Shown: positions 1 to 5,105, counted from the stretch's first letter. The stretch is DNA of 5,105 nt from a bacterium (GCA_030604505.1 JAUVVT010000191.1:1-5105); one strand, 5' to 3'. Notes: generated by a model from the letters alone, not told the origin. Translations and numbers: made by a program.

Positions 1-100
1 AACTTTCCAATTTCCTGATTCTTATATAACTTTAAACAGAATAATCCATTTTGTACTTAATAATTAAATCCTTTTAAGAAGTATAGAATTTGGTTAAAAT
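1..100. other. AT-rich upstream region of the glycerate kinase gene
   Basis: No coding sequence is supported here. A TTGTAC at 51-56 and a TATAGA at 82-87 resemble -35 and -10 boxes, but they are about 25 bases apart, too far for a standard sigma-70 promoter. The promoter is therefore not resolved. An in-frame TAA at 95-97 lies just before the ATG at 101 and excludes an upstream extension of the kinase. The only Shine-Dalgarno-like bases are a weak TTGG ending at 93, so translation initiation looks weak. Confidence 0.4.
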
Positions 101-1237
101 ATGAAGATATTATTAGCACCTGATTCATTTAAAGGAAGTGCAACTTCAAAAGAAGTTGTATTAGCTATGAAAGTTGGTATAAAACGGATAATACCCGAAG
201 CGGAGATAATGAGTGCACCTCTTTCCGATGGCGGTGAAGGAATGTGTTTGATTCTTACTGAGAAATCGGATGGTGTTCTAAAAAAGGCAATTGTAAAGGG
301 ACCATTGGATTATGAAATTGAATCTTATTACGGCATCATAGATGACGGTATGACAGCGGTTATGGACGTTGCTTCTGTTATAGGTCTTCCACTTGTTCCA
401 GTAGAAAGAAGAAATCCTTTTATTACCAGCACGGAGGGTGTGGGACAACTTATAAAGAAGATATTAAGCGAAAATGTGAAGAAGATAATCATTGGTCTTG
501 GTGGAAGCTCGAGCGTTGACGGGGGTACCGGTATGGCACACGGTTTAGATGTAATATTTTATGCAGGCGATAAAAAGATAGAGAGAATGTGTGGTGAGGT
601 TCTGAATAATATTACCAAAATAGATATTTCATCTATATATCCGCGGGTAAAGAAAATAGAATTTGTAGGTGCATGTGATGTAAATAATCCCCTTTTAGGG
701 AAAAATGGGGCTGCCGCTGTTTATGGACCGCAAAAAGGAGCTACCCCTGAACAAGTGGTTTTACTTGAGAATGGATTGGCAAATCTTTCACAAAAAATAA
801 AAGAATGCCTAAAAAAAGATATAGCAAAGATTGAAGGTTCCGGTGCGGCAGGTGGTCTCGGAGCAGGACTCACAGCTTTTCTGGATGCTGAACTCTGTTC
901 CGGAATCGAATTGGTTATGGGAAAACTTGGTGTTGAAGATATGGTTAGAAATGCTGACGTAATTTTTTCAGGTGAAGGCAAACTTGACAGTCAAACTTCT
1001 TCCGGAAAAGCAGTGGATGGTGTATTAAAATTGGCATCAAGGCATAATAAACCTGTTATATTAATCGGAGGAATAATTGACCCTGAAATAAAGCGCAGCG
1101 GCATTAAAGGTGTTTGGAAGACGGATTCGCTGGTATCTGAAAATATACCGGAAAAAGAAGCTATGAAAAATACAAAAAATCTAATTTTAAAATCTGCTGA
1201 AAAACTAATAAAGCAGTTTATCGAATATAAAAATTAA
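101..1237 (+). CDS. glycerate 2-kinase (GarK/GlxK family)
   Basis: This encodes a 378-residue cytoplasmic kinase that phosphorylates D-glycerate with ATP, giving 2-phosphoglycerate in the characterised members of this family, which enters lower glycolysis. The N-terminus is canonical: KILLAPDSFKGS at residues 2-13. Further family blocks are SDGGEG at 42-47, the glycine-rich GLGGSSSVDGGTG at 132-144, D193/N195/P197/G200 followed by YGPQKG at 208-213, GAAGGLGAG at 248-256 and GEGKLDSQTSSGKA at 291-304. Length matches the usual 375-385 residues and nothing is broken. The ATG at 101 is the first start after an in-frame TAA at 95-97 and places the conserved N-terminus exactly. The gene is 74 bases from the next, so it may be its own transcript or the first gene of the run. 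No glyoxylate or tartronate pathway genes are visible, so the source of glycerate is unknown. Whether this is garK- or glxK-like cannot be decided, so no symbol is given. Confidence 0.95.
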   Translation: MKILLAPDSFKGSATSKEVVLAMKVGIKRIIPEAEIMSAPLSDGGEGMCLILTEKSDGVLKKAIVKGPLDYEIESYYGIIDDGMTAVMDVASVIGLPLVPVERRNPFITSTEGVGQLIKKILSENVKKIIIGLGGSSSVDGGTGMAHGLDVIFYAGDKKIERMCGEVLNNITKIDISSIYPRVKKIEFVGACDVNNPLLGKNGAAAVYGPQKGATPEQVVLLENGLANLSQKIKECLKKDIAKIEGSGAAGGLGAGLTAFLDAELCSGIELVMGKLGVEDMVRNADVIFSGEGKLDSQTSSGKAVDGVLKLASRHNKPVILIGGIIDPEIKRSGIKGVWKTDSLVSENIPEKEAMKNTKNLILKSAEKLIKQFIEYKN

Positions 1238-1269
1238 TTATTGTAAAATCGACAAAATATTATTAATTT
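1231..1269. repeat. imperfect AU-rich inverted repeat at the end of the glycerate kinase gene
   Basis: AAATTAAT at 1231-1238 is the exact reverse complement of ATTAATTT at 1262-1269. Inside these arms TATTGT (1239-1244) can pair with ACAA (1252-1255) and TA (1258-1259), with two small bulges, leaving a loop of about seven bases. The stem begins inside the last codons and includes the stop at 1235-1237. Pairing is almost all A-U and no clean U-run follows, so it is not a classic rho-independent terminator. It could slow transcription or protect the 3' end, or it could be chance in AT-rich DNA. Confidence 0.3.
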
Positions 1270-1279
1270 AAATTAGATT
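1249..1279 (+). promoter_or_regulatory. possible weak promoter of the four-gene unit
   Basis: TCGACA at 1249-1254 matches five of six bases of the -35 consensus TTGACA. The best -10 candidate at a tolerable distance is TAGATT at 1274-1279, four of six matches with a 19-base spacer, which is longer than the preferred 17. The position, between the glycerate kinase and the GTG start at 1312, is right for a promoter. The match is poor and the organism's sigma factor preferences are unknown. Confidence 0.2.
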
Positions 1280-1284
1280 TAAAT
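1265..1284. repeat. two copies of the palindrome ATTTAAAT, 11 bases apart
   Basis: ATTTAAAT occurs at 1266-1273 and again at 1277-1284, separated by TAG. Each copy is a perfect 8-base palindrome and their centres are 11 bases apart, about one helical turn, so both would face the same side of the DNA. They lie 28-46 bases upstream of the GTG start of the four-gene unit, a reasonable place for an operator. In DNA this AT-rich the pattern could also be chance. No regulator is encoded nearby. Confidence 0.3.
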
Positions 1285-1302
1285 CAGCATTAAGATATTG
1301 AT

Positions 1303-1306
1303 GGAG
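1303..1306 (+). promoter_or_regulatory. Shine-Dalgarno site that fixes the GTG start at 1312
   Basis: GGAG at 1303-1306 ends five bases before the GTG at 1312. The frame is closed upstream by a TAA at 1291-1293, and there is no in-frame ATG before residue 25, which lies inside the conserved N-terminal block. The GTG with this site is therefore the best start. Confidence 0.75.
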
Positions 1307-1311
1307 TTTAT

Positions 1312-2067
1312 GTGAGTAAAGATATTTCAAACATATTAGAGGGATGGGATTATAAACACACTGAAATTTCTGTAAGAAAGATAATGGGATTAGATGGAAA
1401 AGAAAAGATTCAGTTAAGGCTTGACCTTGGTTTGCTTCAAATGGAGATAAACGGCAGACCAGATGGCAAAAAACCATATGGATATGTATCTGTATTTGAA
1501 TATTATAAATCTCTTTTAAAAAACCATATCGAGAAATTCGGAACGGATGAAAATTTTACTATCGATTCAGATGAATGTTTAAGACTTCAACAGGAAGCGA
1601 TTCAATATTATCACAGATATTTAAGCTTTTTTCATCTTGAAGATTTTAAAAGAGCCGAGCGGGATACCAGAAGAAATCTTGAAGTATTCAACTTTGTGAA
1701 AAACTATGTATCTAATGAAGAAGATATACTCATATTTGAGCAGTATAAGCCTTATGTTATTATGATGAATACACGTGCGAAAAGCTCAACGGCACTTGAA
1801 AAAAAGAATTATGACAAGGCATTAAAAATGATCGGAGACGGGATAAGAGCAATCGAGGATTTTTATATCGAAAACAATAATGAAAAACTTATTGACAGTA
1901 GCAAGGAAATTGAATTTCTTGAGCAATGGTACTCAAGTATTAAGGAATCAAGACCTGTTTCATTAAAACAAAAGCTGGAAAGGGAATTAAAAAAAGCTGT
2001 ACAGAGCCAAAATTATGAAAAGGCTGCAGTTCTGCGAGACGAATTAAAGAAAATAAATAAAAAATGA
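1312..2067 (+). CDS. UvrB/UvrC-motif protein of unknown function with TPR-like helices
   Basis: This 251-residue soluble protein starts with GTG. Residues 1-60 form a conserved-looking block (ILEGWDY at 8-14, LRLDLGLLQMEINGRPDG at 35-52) that I recognise from uncharacterised bacterial proteins annotated only as UVR-motif containing. Residues 88-130 and 148-186 are charged, aromatic-rich helical stretches that look like tetratricopeptide-type hairpins, for example ALEKKNYDKALKMI at 161-174. Residues about 217-250 form a UVR motif, with LERELKKAV, then NYEKAAVLRDELK. In UvrB and UvrC this helical hairpin mediates the contact between the two proteins, and it also occurs in ClpC and McsA. It therefore shows protein binding rather than DNA repair as such. 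No nuclease, helicase or membrane segment is present. The gene overlaps the next by four bases (ATGA), so translation is probably coupled. The family role is not known to me. Confidence 0.8.
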   Translation: MSKDISNILEGWDYKHTEISVRKIMGLDGKEKIQLRLDLGLLQMEINGRPDGKKPYGYVSVFEYYKSLLKNHIEKFGTDENFTIDSDECLRLQQEAIQYYHRYLSFFHLEDFKRAERDTRRNLEVFNFVKNYVSNEEDILIFEQYKPYVIMMNTRAKSSTALEKKNYDKALKMIGDGIRAIEDFYIENNNEKLIDSSKEIEFLEQWYSSIKESRPVSLKQKLERELKKAVQSQNYEKAAVLRDELKKINKK

Positions 2068-2750
2068 ATGATTTTTGTGTTTTAATACCTGTATTCAATG
2101 AAGAAAAGAATTTAAAGAAACTTATTGATGAACTTAAAAATTATACAGATAATGATAAAATTATTGTTATAGATGACGGTTCAACCGATAATACAAGAAA
2201 AATAGCAGAAAAATCCGACATTTTTGTTATTGTTCATAAGAATAATTTAGGGAAAGGTGAGGCTCTTCAAAGCGGTTTTAGGGAAGCTGTTAAAAGAAAT
2301 GTTTCGTGGATAATTACTATGGATGGAGACCTGCAGCACCAACCAAAAAATATCCCCGAATTTTTTGAGAAGGCAAATACCGGAGACTTTGATATATTAA
2401 TCGGCTCAAGGATGGATAATATAAAAAAGATGCCCTTTCGGAGGATTTTATCGAATAAAATCACCTCTTTTTTGATTTCACTCCGCATAGGTCAAAAGGT
2501 TATAGACAGCCAATGCGGTTTTAGAATGATTAACAAATGTGTGCTTGAGGAAATATCCTTAAATAAAACCCATTATTCTATGGAATCTGAACTGCTTATA
2601 AAAGCAGGATTAAAAAAATTTAAAATAGATTCGGCTAAAATTAATACAGTATATAACAACTCAAAAAGCAGTATTAAACCTTTAAGAGATACTTTTGATT
2701 TTATTTTTGTTTTTTTATCAAGTTTTTTTTGGAAAACAAAAGGAAAATAA
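2064..2750 (+). CDS. family 2 glycosyltransferase, polyprenyl-phosphate sugar transferase-like
   Basis: This 228-residue enzyme has a GT-A fold of family GT2, most like the dolichyl/polyprenyl-phosphate mannose or glucose synthase branch, which moves a nucleotide-activated sugar to a lipid phosphate on the inner face of the membrane. Visible blocks are VLIPVFNEEKNL at 6-17, VIDDGSTDNT at 35-44 for the nucleotide, NLGKGEALQSG at 61-71, the metal-binding DGD within TMDGDLQH at 85-92, GSR at 114-116 and DSQCGFRM at 148-155. There are no C-terminal transmembrane helices, only a short aromatic stretch at about 210-222, so it is a stand-alone transferase that may touch the membrane peripherally. 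Donor and acceptor cannot be read from the sequence. Its ATG overlaps the upstream TGA (ATGA), and only weak purine-rich sequence precedes it, so translation is probably coupled. The next gene follows its stop without a gap. Confidence 0.88.
   Translation: MNDFCVLIPVFNEEKNLKKLIDELKNYTDNDKIIVIDDGSTDNTRKIAEKSDIFVIVHKNNLGKGEALQSGFREAVKRNVSWIITMDGDLQHQPKNIPEFFEKANTGDFDILIGSRMDNIKKMPFRRILSNKITSFLISLRIGQKVIDSQCGFRMINKCVLEEISLNKTHYSMESELLIKAGLKKFKIDSAKINTVYNNSKSSIKPLRDTFDFIFVFLSSFFWKTKGK
2741..2744 (+). promoter_or_regulatory. Shine-Dalgarno site for pcm inside the end of the glycosyltransferase gene
   Basis: AGGA at 2741-2744 lies six bases before the ATG at 2751. It is inside the last codons of the glycosyltransferase, whose TAA (2748-2750) directly abuts the pcm ATG. 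This supports the start at 2751 over the internal methionine at residue 11. Confidence 0.7.
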
Positions 2751-3404
2751 ATGGTGAATTTTTCTCATGCCCGGGAAAAAATGGTAGAAGAACAGATTAA
2801 GGGCAGAGGCATTAAGGATACAAGAGTTTTAGAGGCTATGAAAAAGGTTGAGCGGCATAAGTTTGTGGATGAAGGATTACATCATCGAGCGTATACTGAC
2901 TCTCCACTGCCAATAGGTAAATCTCAAACAATCTCTCAGCCATATATTGTTGCACTTATGGTAGAAAAGCTGGAACTGAAAGGGAATGAGAAGGTTCTTG
3001 AGATTGGAACCGGGTCCGGCTATCTTTCTGCAATTCTTTCTGAACTGTGCGAAAAGGTTTTCAGCATAGAAAGGGATACATTTTTAGCAAAACGTGCACG
3101 AAAGACATTGGATGAACTTGGCTATCATAATGTTATAGTAAAAATAAATGATGGAACTTTAGGATGGAAAGAATTTGCTCCTTATGACGGAATAATAGTT
3201 TCCGCAGGCTCACCAATGATTCCTCATAATTTACTTGACCAATTGAGAGAGAATGGTAAACTTGTAATCCCTGTAGGTGATATGCATCAGCAGCGGTTGT
3301 GTGCAGTTACCAAAAAAAAAGGCAGATATTCCACTGAAGAGGTTTGTAATTGTGTATTTGTTCCTTTGATAGGTACGGAAGGCTGGAATAATGAAGATAC
3401 TTAA
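2751..3404 (+). CDS. pcm: protein-L-isoaspartate O-methyltransferase
   Basis: This 217-residue cytosolic repair enzyme uses S-adenosylmethionine to methylate L-isoaspartyl residues in aged proteins, starting their return to normal aspartate. The N-terminus (AREKMVEEQIKGRGI at 7-21) is typical of bacterial and archaeal Pcm. VERHKFVDE at 33-41 and LPIGKSQTISQPYIVA at 53-68 form the substrate-side region. VLEIGTGSGYLSAIL at 82-96 is the SAM-binding motif I, E107 is the acidic residue after the next strand, and NDGTLGW at 133-139 with YDGIIVSAG at 145-153 follow. The C-terminal strand FVPLIG is at 203-208. Length is usual for the family and all motifs are intact. It is in the same frame as the upstream glycosyltransferase, separated only by that gene's TAA, and overlaps the next gene by 14 bases. 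In gammaproteobacteria pcm often sits with surE; no surE is present here. Confidence 0.96.
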   Translation: MVNFSHAREKMVEEQIKGRGIKDTRVLEAMKKVERHKFVDEGLHHRAYTDSPLPIGKSQTISQPYIVALMVEKLELKGNEKVLEIGTGSGYLSAILSELCEKVFSIERDTFLAKRARKTLDELGYHNVIVKINDGTLGWKEFAPYDGIIVSAGSPMIPHNLLDQLRENGKLVIPVGDMHQQRLCAVTKKKGRYSTEEVCNCVFVPLIGTEGWNNEDT

Positions 3405-3984
3405 ACGATTGTATGATTGGGTATTAAGTTGGGCTGATTCTGAATATGGAACTTTAGCCCTTTTTTTAGTTGCATTTTCCGAATCATCATTTTTTGTTGT
3501 GCCTCCTGATGTTCTTTTAATTGCTTTAGCGGTATCCCGTCCTGAAAGGGCGTTTTATTATGCATCTGTCTCTACCGTTGGTTCTGTGATAGGAGGAATG
3601 TTCGGGTATATTATCGGTCTTAAAGTTATGGAAACCATTGGGATTCCTATTCTCAGTTTCTATGATATTATGGACAAATTTGAATATGTTGCAGCCACGT
3701 ATAATCAATACGATGCGTGGGCGGTGGGTATTGCCGGTTTCACGCCTATACCGTATAAACTGTTTACCATAGCAGCAGGTGCCACAAAAATAAATTTTCT
3801 GATATTTTCGCTTGCATCTTTAATCAGCCGGGGAGCAAGATTTTTTATTGTCGGCGGATTGATATTCCTATTTGGTGCAAGAATTAAAGATTTTATTGAA
3901 AAATATTTTAATCTGATTTCAATTGTTTTTGTGATTTTGCTTGTAGGCGGATTTATTGTTGTAAAGCTTATTCTGGGGGATTGA
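3391..3984 (+). CDS. YqaA-type DedA/VTT family inner-membrane protein
   Basis: This 197-residue integral membrane protein belongs to the YqaA branch of the DedA (VTT, SNARE-associated) family. The motif ESSFFVVPPD at 31-40 and the hallmark GFTPIPYKLFTIAAG at 116-130 are characteristic; the latter forms a re-entrant loop in related proteins. SRGARFF at 146-152 is the conserved arginine segment. Hydrophobic segments lie at about 20-50, 57-79, 110-131, 137-162 and 173-194. Some DedA relatives flip undecaprenyl phosphate or other lipids and support envelope homeostasis; the substrate of the YqaA branch is not established. The ATG at 3391 overlaps the end of pcm by 14 bases in another frame and is preceded by GGAAGG at 3377-3382, eight bases upstream, so it is translated from the same message. 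It closes the four-gene unit. No signal peptide beyond the first membrane segment is seen. Confidence 0.92.
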   Translation: MKILKRLYDWVLSWADSEYGTLALFLVAFSESSFFVVPPDVLLIALAVSRPERAFYYASVSTVGSVIGGMFGYIIGLKVMETIGIPILSFYDIMDKFEYVAATYNQYDAWAVGIAGFTPIPYKLFTIAAGATKINFLIFSLASLISRGARFFIVGGLIFLFGARIKDFIEKYFNLISIVFVILLVGGFIVVKLILGD

Positions 3985-3990
3985 AGATTT

Positions 3991-4008
3991 AATTTTGTTA
4001 TTAAAATT
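3991..4008. repeat. short AT-only inverted repeat downstream of yqaA-type gene
   Basis: AATTTT at 3991-3996 is the reverse complement of AAAATT at 4003-4008, with a six-base loop; G-U and A-U pairs could add about three more. No G-C pairs or U-run support strong termination. It sits between the end of the four-gene unit and the Shine-Dalgarno of the next gene, so it may be a weak terminator or simply a chance feature. Confidence 0.25.
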
Positions 4009-4013
4009 GAGGA
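4009..4013 (+). promoter_or_regulatory. Shine-Dalgarno site for the nucleotidyltransferase gene
   Basis: GAGGA at 4009-4013 stands seven bases before the ATG at 4021. It is a strong site and fixes the start. Confidence 0.75.
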
Positions 4014-4020
4014 TAATATT

Positions 4021-4347
4021 ATGATAAAGGATATTGATAATAAAATTGAAGAAATAAAAAATCGAATAGTTAAGAATTTAAATCCAGACAAAATAATTTT
4101 ATTTGGTTCTTATGCCTATGGCAGCCCGGATGAAGCAAGCGATATAGATTTATTTATTGTAAAAGACACAGATAAAAGAAGATTGGATAGATTTTTAGAA
4201 GTTAGAATAATGCTAAGAGATATTAAAGAAGTTTCTATTCAGCCCTTAATCTTTACAAATAAAGAACTTGAAGATAGGTTGAAACTAAAAGATGATTTTA
4301 TTTTAGAGATTCTAAATAAAGGTAAGAATATATATGAACGAAAATAG
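4021..4347 (+). CDS. MNT-type minimal nucleotidyltransferase domain protein
   Basis: This 108-residue soluble protein is a single minimal nucleotidyltransferase domain of the polymerase-beta superfamily. The signature is GSYAYGSPDEASDIDL at 29-44, with G29-S30 and the metal-binding D41 and D43. The C-terminal part, RLKLKDDFILEILNKGKNIYER at about 86-107, fits the same family (keep in mind only the pattern, not a search). Such domains usually transfer AMP or another nucleotide; many act as the antitoxin half of HEPN-MNT toxin-antitoxin pairs by AMPylating the HEPN toxin. Here the strand that usually carries the third carboxylate reads SIQPLIFT (72-79), with Q74 where D or E is expected, so catalysis may be altered. 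No HEPN gene is adjacent: upstream is the membrane protein and downstream, 65 bases on, a nuclease-domain gene. GC is about 25%, well below the genes upstream. Solitary, transferred or repurposed MNT are all possible. Confidence 0.85.
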   Translation: MIKDIDNKIEEIKNRIVKNLNPDKIILFGSYAYGSPDEASDIDLFIVKDTDKRRLDRFLEVRIMLRDIKEVSIQPLIFTNKELEDRLKLKDDFILEILNKGKNIYERK

Positions 4348-4412
4348 AAAAGTTAAAATGTATTACTATTATTGAAATACACATTTAATAATATATTGTC
4401 TTGGGAGTTGTT
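4348..4412. other. 65-base AT-rich gap with weak hairpin and Shine-Dalgarno
   Basis: TGTATT at 4359-4364 is the reverse complement of AATACA at 4376-4381, a six-pair stem with an 11-base loop and no U-run, so weak at best. TTGAAA at 4372-4377 resembles a -35 box, but the only -10 candidate at 16 bases is the poor TATTGT (4394-4399). GGGAG at 4403-4407 is a good Shine-Dalgarno five bases before the ATG at 4413. The gene may have its own promoter or be read through from the nucleotidyltransferase gene. Confidence 0.35.
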
Positions 4413-5105
4413 ATGAATAATATAGTAAATTTAAAAGAATTAGTTCTTAAAATTCAGAAGAGAATTAAAAAATTTAAAAAAGAGAATGAAAAAATTGGAG
4501 AAGAAAACACAAAAATAGTATTAATTAATCCAATTATAAATGGACTTGGTTGGGATATAGAGGATATTGATGAAGTAAGATACGAATATAAAAATAAACC
4601 TCAGGACAATCCTGTTGATTACTGCATATTGATAGATAATAAACCGAAATTGTTCATAGAAGCTAAGTCTTTTAATAAAGATTTAGAAGATCATAAATGG
4701 ATAGGACAAACAATTTCTTATTCTAGCATTGCTGGAGTAGAATGGTGTGTATTAACTAACGGTTATGAATACAAAATTTACAAAACAAATGCAAAAGGTC
4801 CAGTGGAGAAAAAATTATTCAAAATTGTTAAATTGTCTGAATTAGATGATGATGAATCTAAAATAAATTATACAATTCAAGTTTTAGATCTTTTATCTAA
4901 AGATAAATTTACAAAAAATATAATAGAAAATGAATGGGAAAGGGAACACGTAGATTTATTTATAAAAGAAGCATTAGAAGAAATTTTTAATAAAAAATAC
5001 AATTCTATTATTAGTTCAGTAAAAAAATATTTAGTTAATAAAGAAATAGAAATTTCTAAAAAAGATATTAAAGATTCTTTAGAAAGATTAGAAATTCAAA
5101 TTCGA
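4413..5105 (+). CDS. HsdR N-terminal-like PD-(D/E)xK nuclease domain protein, 3' end beyond the window
   Basis: The frame is open from the ATG at 4413 to the last base, giving 231 residues without a stop; the C-terminus is missing. After a lysine-rich helix (8-28), EENTKIVLINPIINGLGWD at 30-48 matches the opening of the type I restriction HsdR N-terminal domain. The nuclease core follows: D69 in NPVDY (66-70), E83 and K85 in LFIEAKS (80-86), and the QxxxY motif with Q99 and Y103, typical of HsdR-type nucleases. WCVLTNGYEYKIY at 111-123 completes the fold. Residues about 155-231 are helical and highly charged. No helicase motifs are seen up to the end, so this may be a compact solo nuclease-domain protein rather than a full HsdR translocase; the missing part decides. 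An in-frame TAA at 4389-4391 closes the frame upstream. A TTG at 4401 lies upstream, but the ATG behind GGGAG is better. GC is about 23%, the lowest in the window. Role in phage or plasmid defence is inferred from the family. Confidence 0.87.
   Translation, partial: MNNIVNLKELVLKIQKRIKKFKKENEKIGEENTKIVLINPIINGLGWDIEDIDEVRYEYKNKPQDNPVDYCILIDNKPKLFIEAKSFNKDLEDHKWIGQTISYSSIAGVEWCVLTNGYEYKIYKTNAKGPVEKKLFKIVKLSELDDDESKINYTIQVLDLLSKDKFTKNIIENEWEREHVDLFIKEALEEIFNKKYNSIISSVKKYLVNKEIEISKKDIKDSLERLEIQIR

Noticed and set aside
721..981. Open frame of 86 codons on the - strand inside the glycerate kinase gene
   Set aside because: It lies wholly within a strongly supported gene, has low-complexity Pro/Ser-rich content and shows no family resemblance.
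1301..1315. Four-codon ATG GAG TTT ATG TGA mini-frame overlapping the GTG start at 1312
   Set aside because: It includes the Shine-Dalgarno bases and has no ribosome site of its own, so a leader peptide is unlikely.
1268..1477. Open frame of 69 codons on the - strand over the start of the UVR-motif gene
   Set aside because: It is antisense to conserved coding sequence, with no motif and no supporting start site.
2267..2488. Open frame of 73 codons on the - strand inside the glycosyltransferase gene
   Set aside because: It is a shadow of a gene with clear GT2 motifs in the + strand frame.
2710..2731. T-rich stretch with eight T in a row, resembling a terminator tail
   Set aside because: It is inside the glycosyltransferase coding region, encodes Phe-rich residues and has no preceding GC-rich stem.
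3526..4091. Two open frames on the - strand (3526-3708 and 3705-4091) over the membrane protein gene
   Set aside because: Both oppose a recognisable YqaA-type gene; the hydrophobic look of the second is expected from the complement of a membrane-protein gene.
4348..4412. Search for a HEPN toxin gene next to the nucleotidyltransferase
   Set aside because: The gap is only 65 bases, and the following protein has a PD-(D/E)xK nuclease core instead of a HEPN R-x4-6-H motif.

Overview
The window is a bacterial chromosome segment with every recognisable gene on the + strand. It holds five intact housekeeping-type genes, then one small accessory gene, then one gene cut by the window end. The DNA is AT-rich, TGA and TAA both act as ordinary stops, and genes are packed with Shine-Dalgarno sites. 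A full-length L-isoaspartate methyltransferase (Pcm) and an uncharacterised UVR-motif protein suggest a Gram-negative, probably uncultivated lineage (Omnitrophota or Elusimicrobiota would fit). That placement is a guess from gene content, not a phylogenetic result.

Layout. 1-100 is upstream DNA with no convincing promoter. 101-1237 encodes a glycerate 2-kinase. After a 74-base AT-rich gap with inverted and direct repeats comes a tight four-gene unit: 1312-2067 (UVR-motif protein, GTG start), 2064-2750 (cytoplasmic GT2 glycosyltransferase, ATGA overlap), 2751-3404 (Pcm, starting directly after the previous stop) and 3391-3984 (YqaA/DedA-family membrane protein, 14-base overlap). This unit is almost certainly one transcript. 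The glycosyltransferase resembles polyprenyl-phosphate sugar transferases, and some DedA proteins move polyprenyl phosphate across the membrane. The two could therefore share a lipid-carrier theme, while Pcm repairs aged proteins; this link is inference.

After 3984 the character changes. 4021-4347 encodes a minimal nucleotidyltransferase (MNT fold) with no HEPN partner beside it. From 4413 to the window end runs the N-terminal 231 residues of a protein with a type I restriction HsdR-like PD-(D/E)xK nuclease domain. GC falls from roughly 38-40% in the glycerate kinase, pcm and yqaA samples I counted (about 31% in the UVR and GT2 genes) to roughly 23-25% here, which suggests a separately acquired accessory or defence-type region. 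This right-hand end is the most likely place for something new, but the decisive genes lie beyond the window.

No rRNA, tRNA, CRISPR array, transposase or strong intrinsic terminator was seen. No gene-free stretch exceeds about 100 bases.
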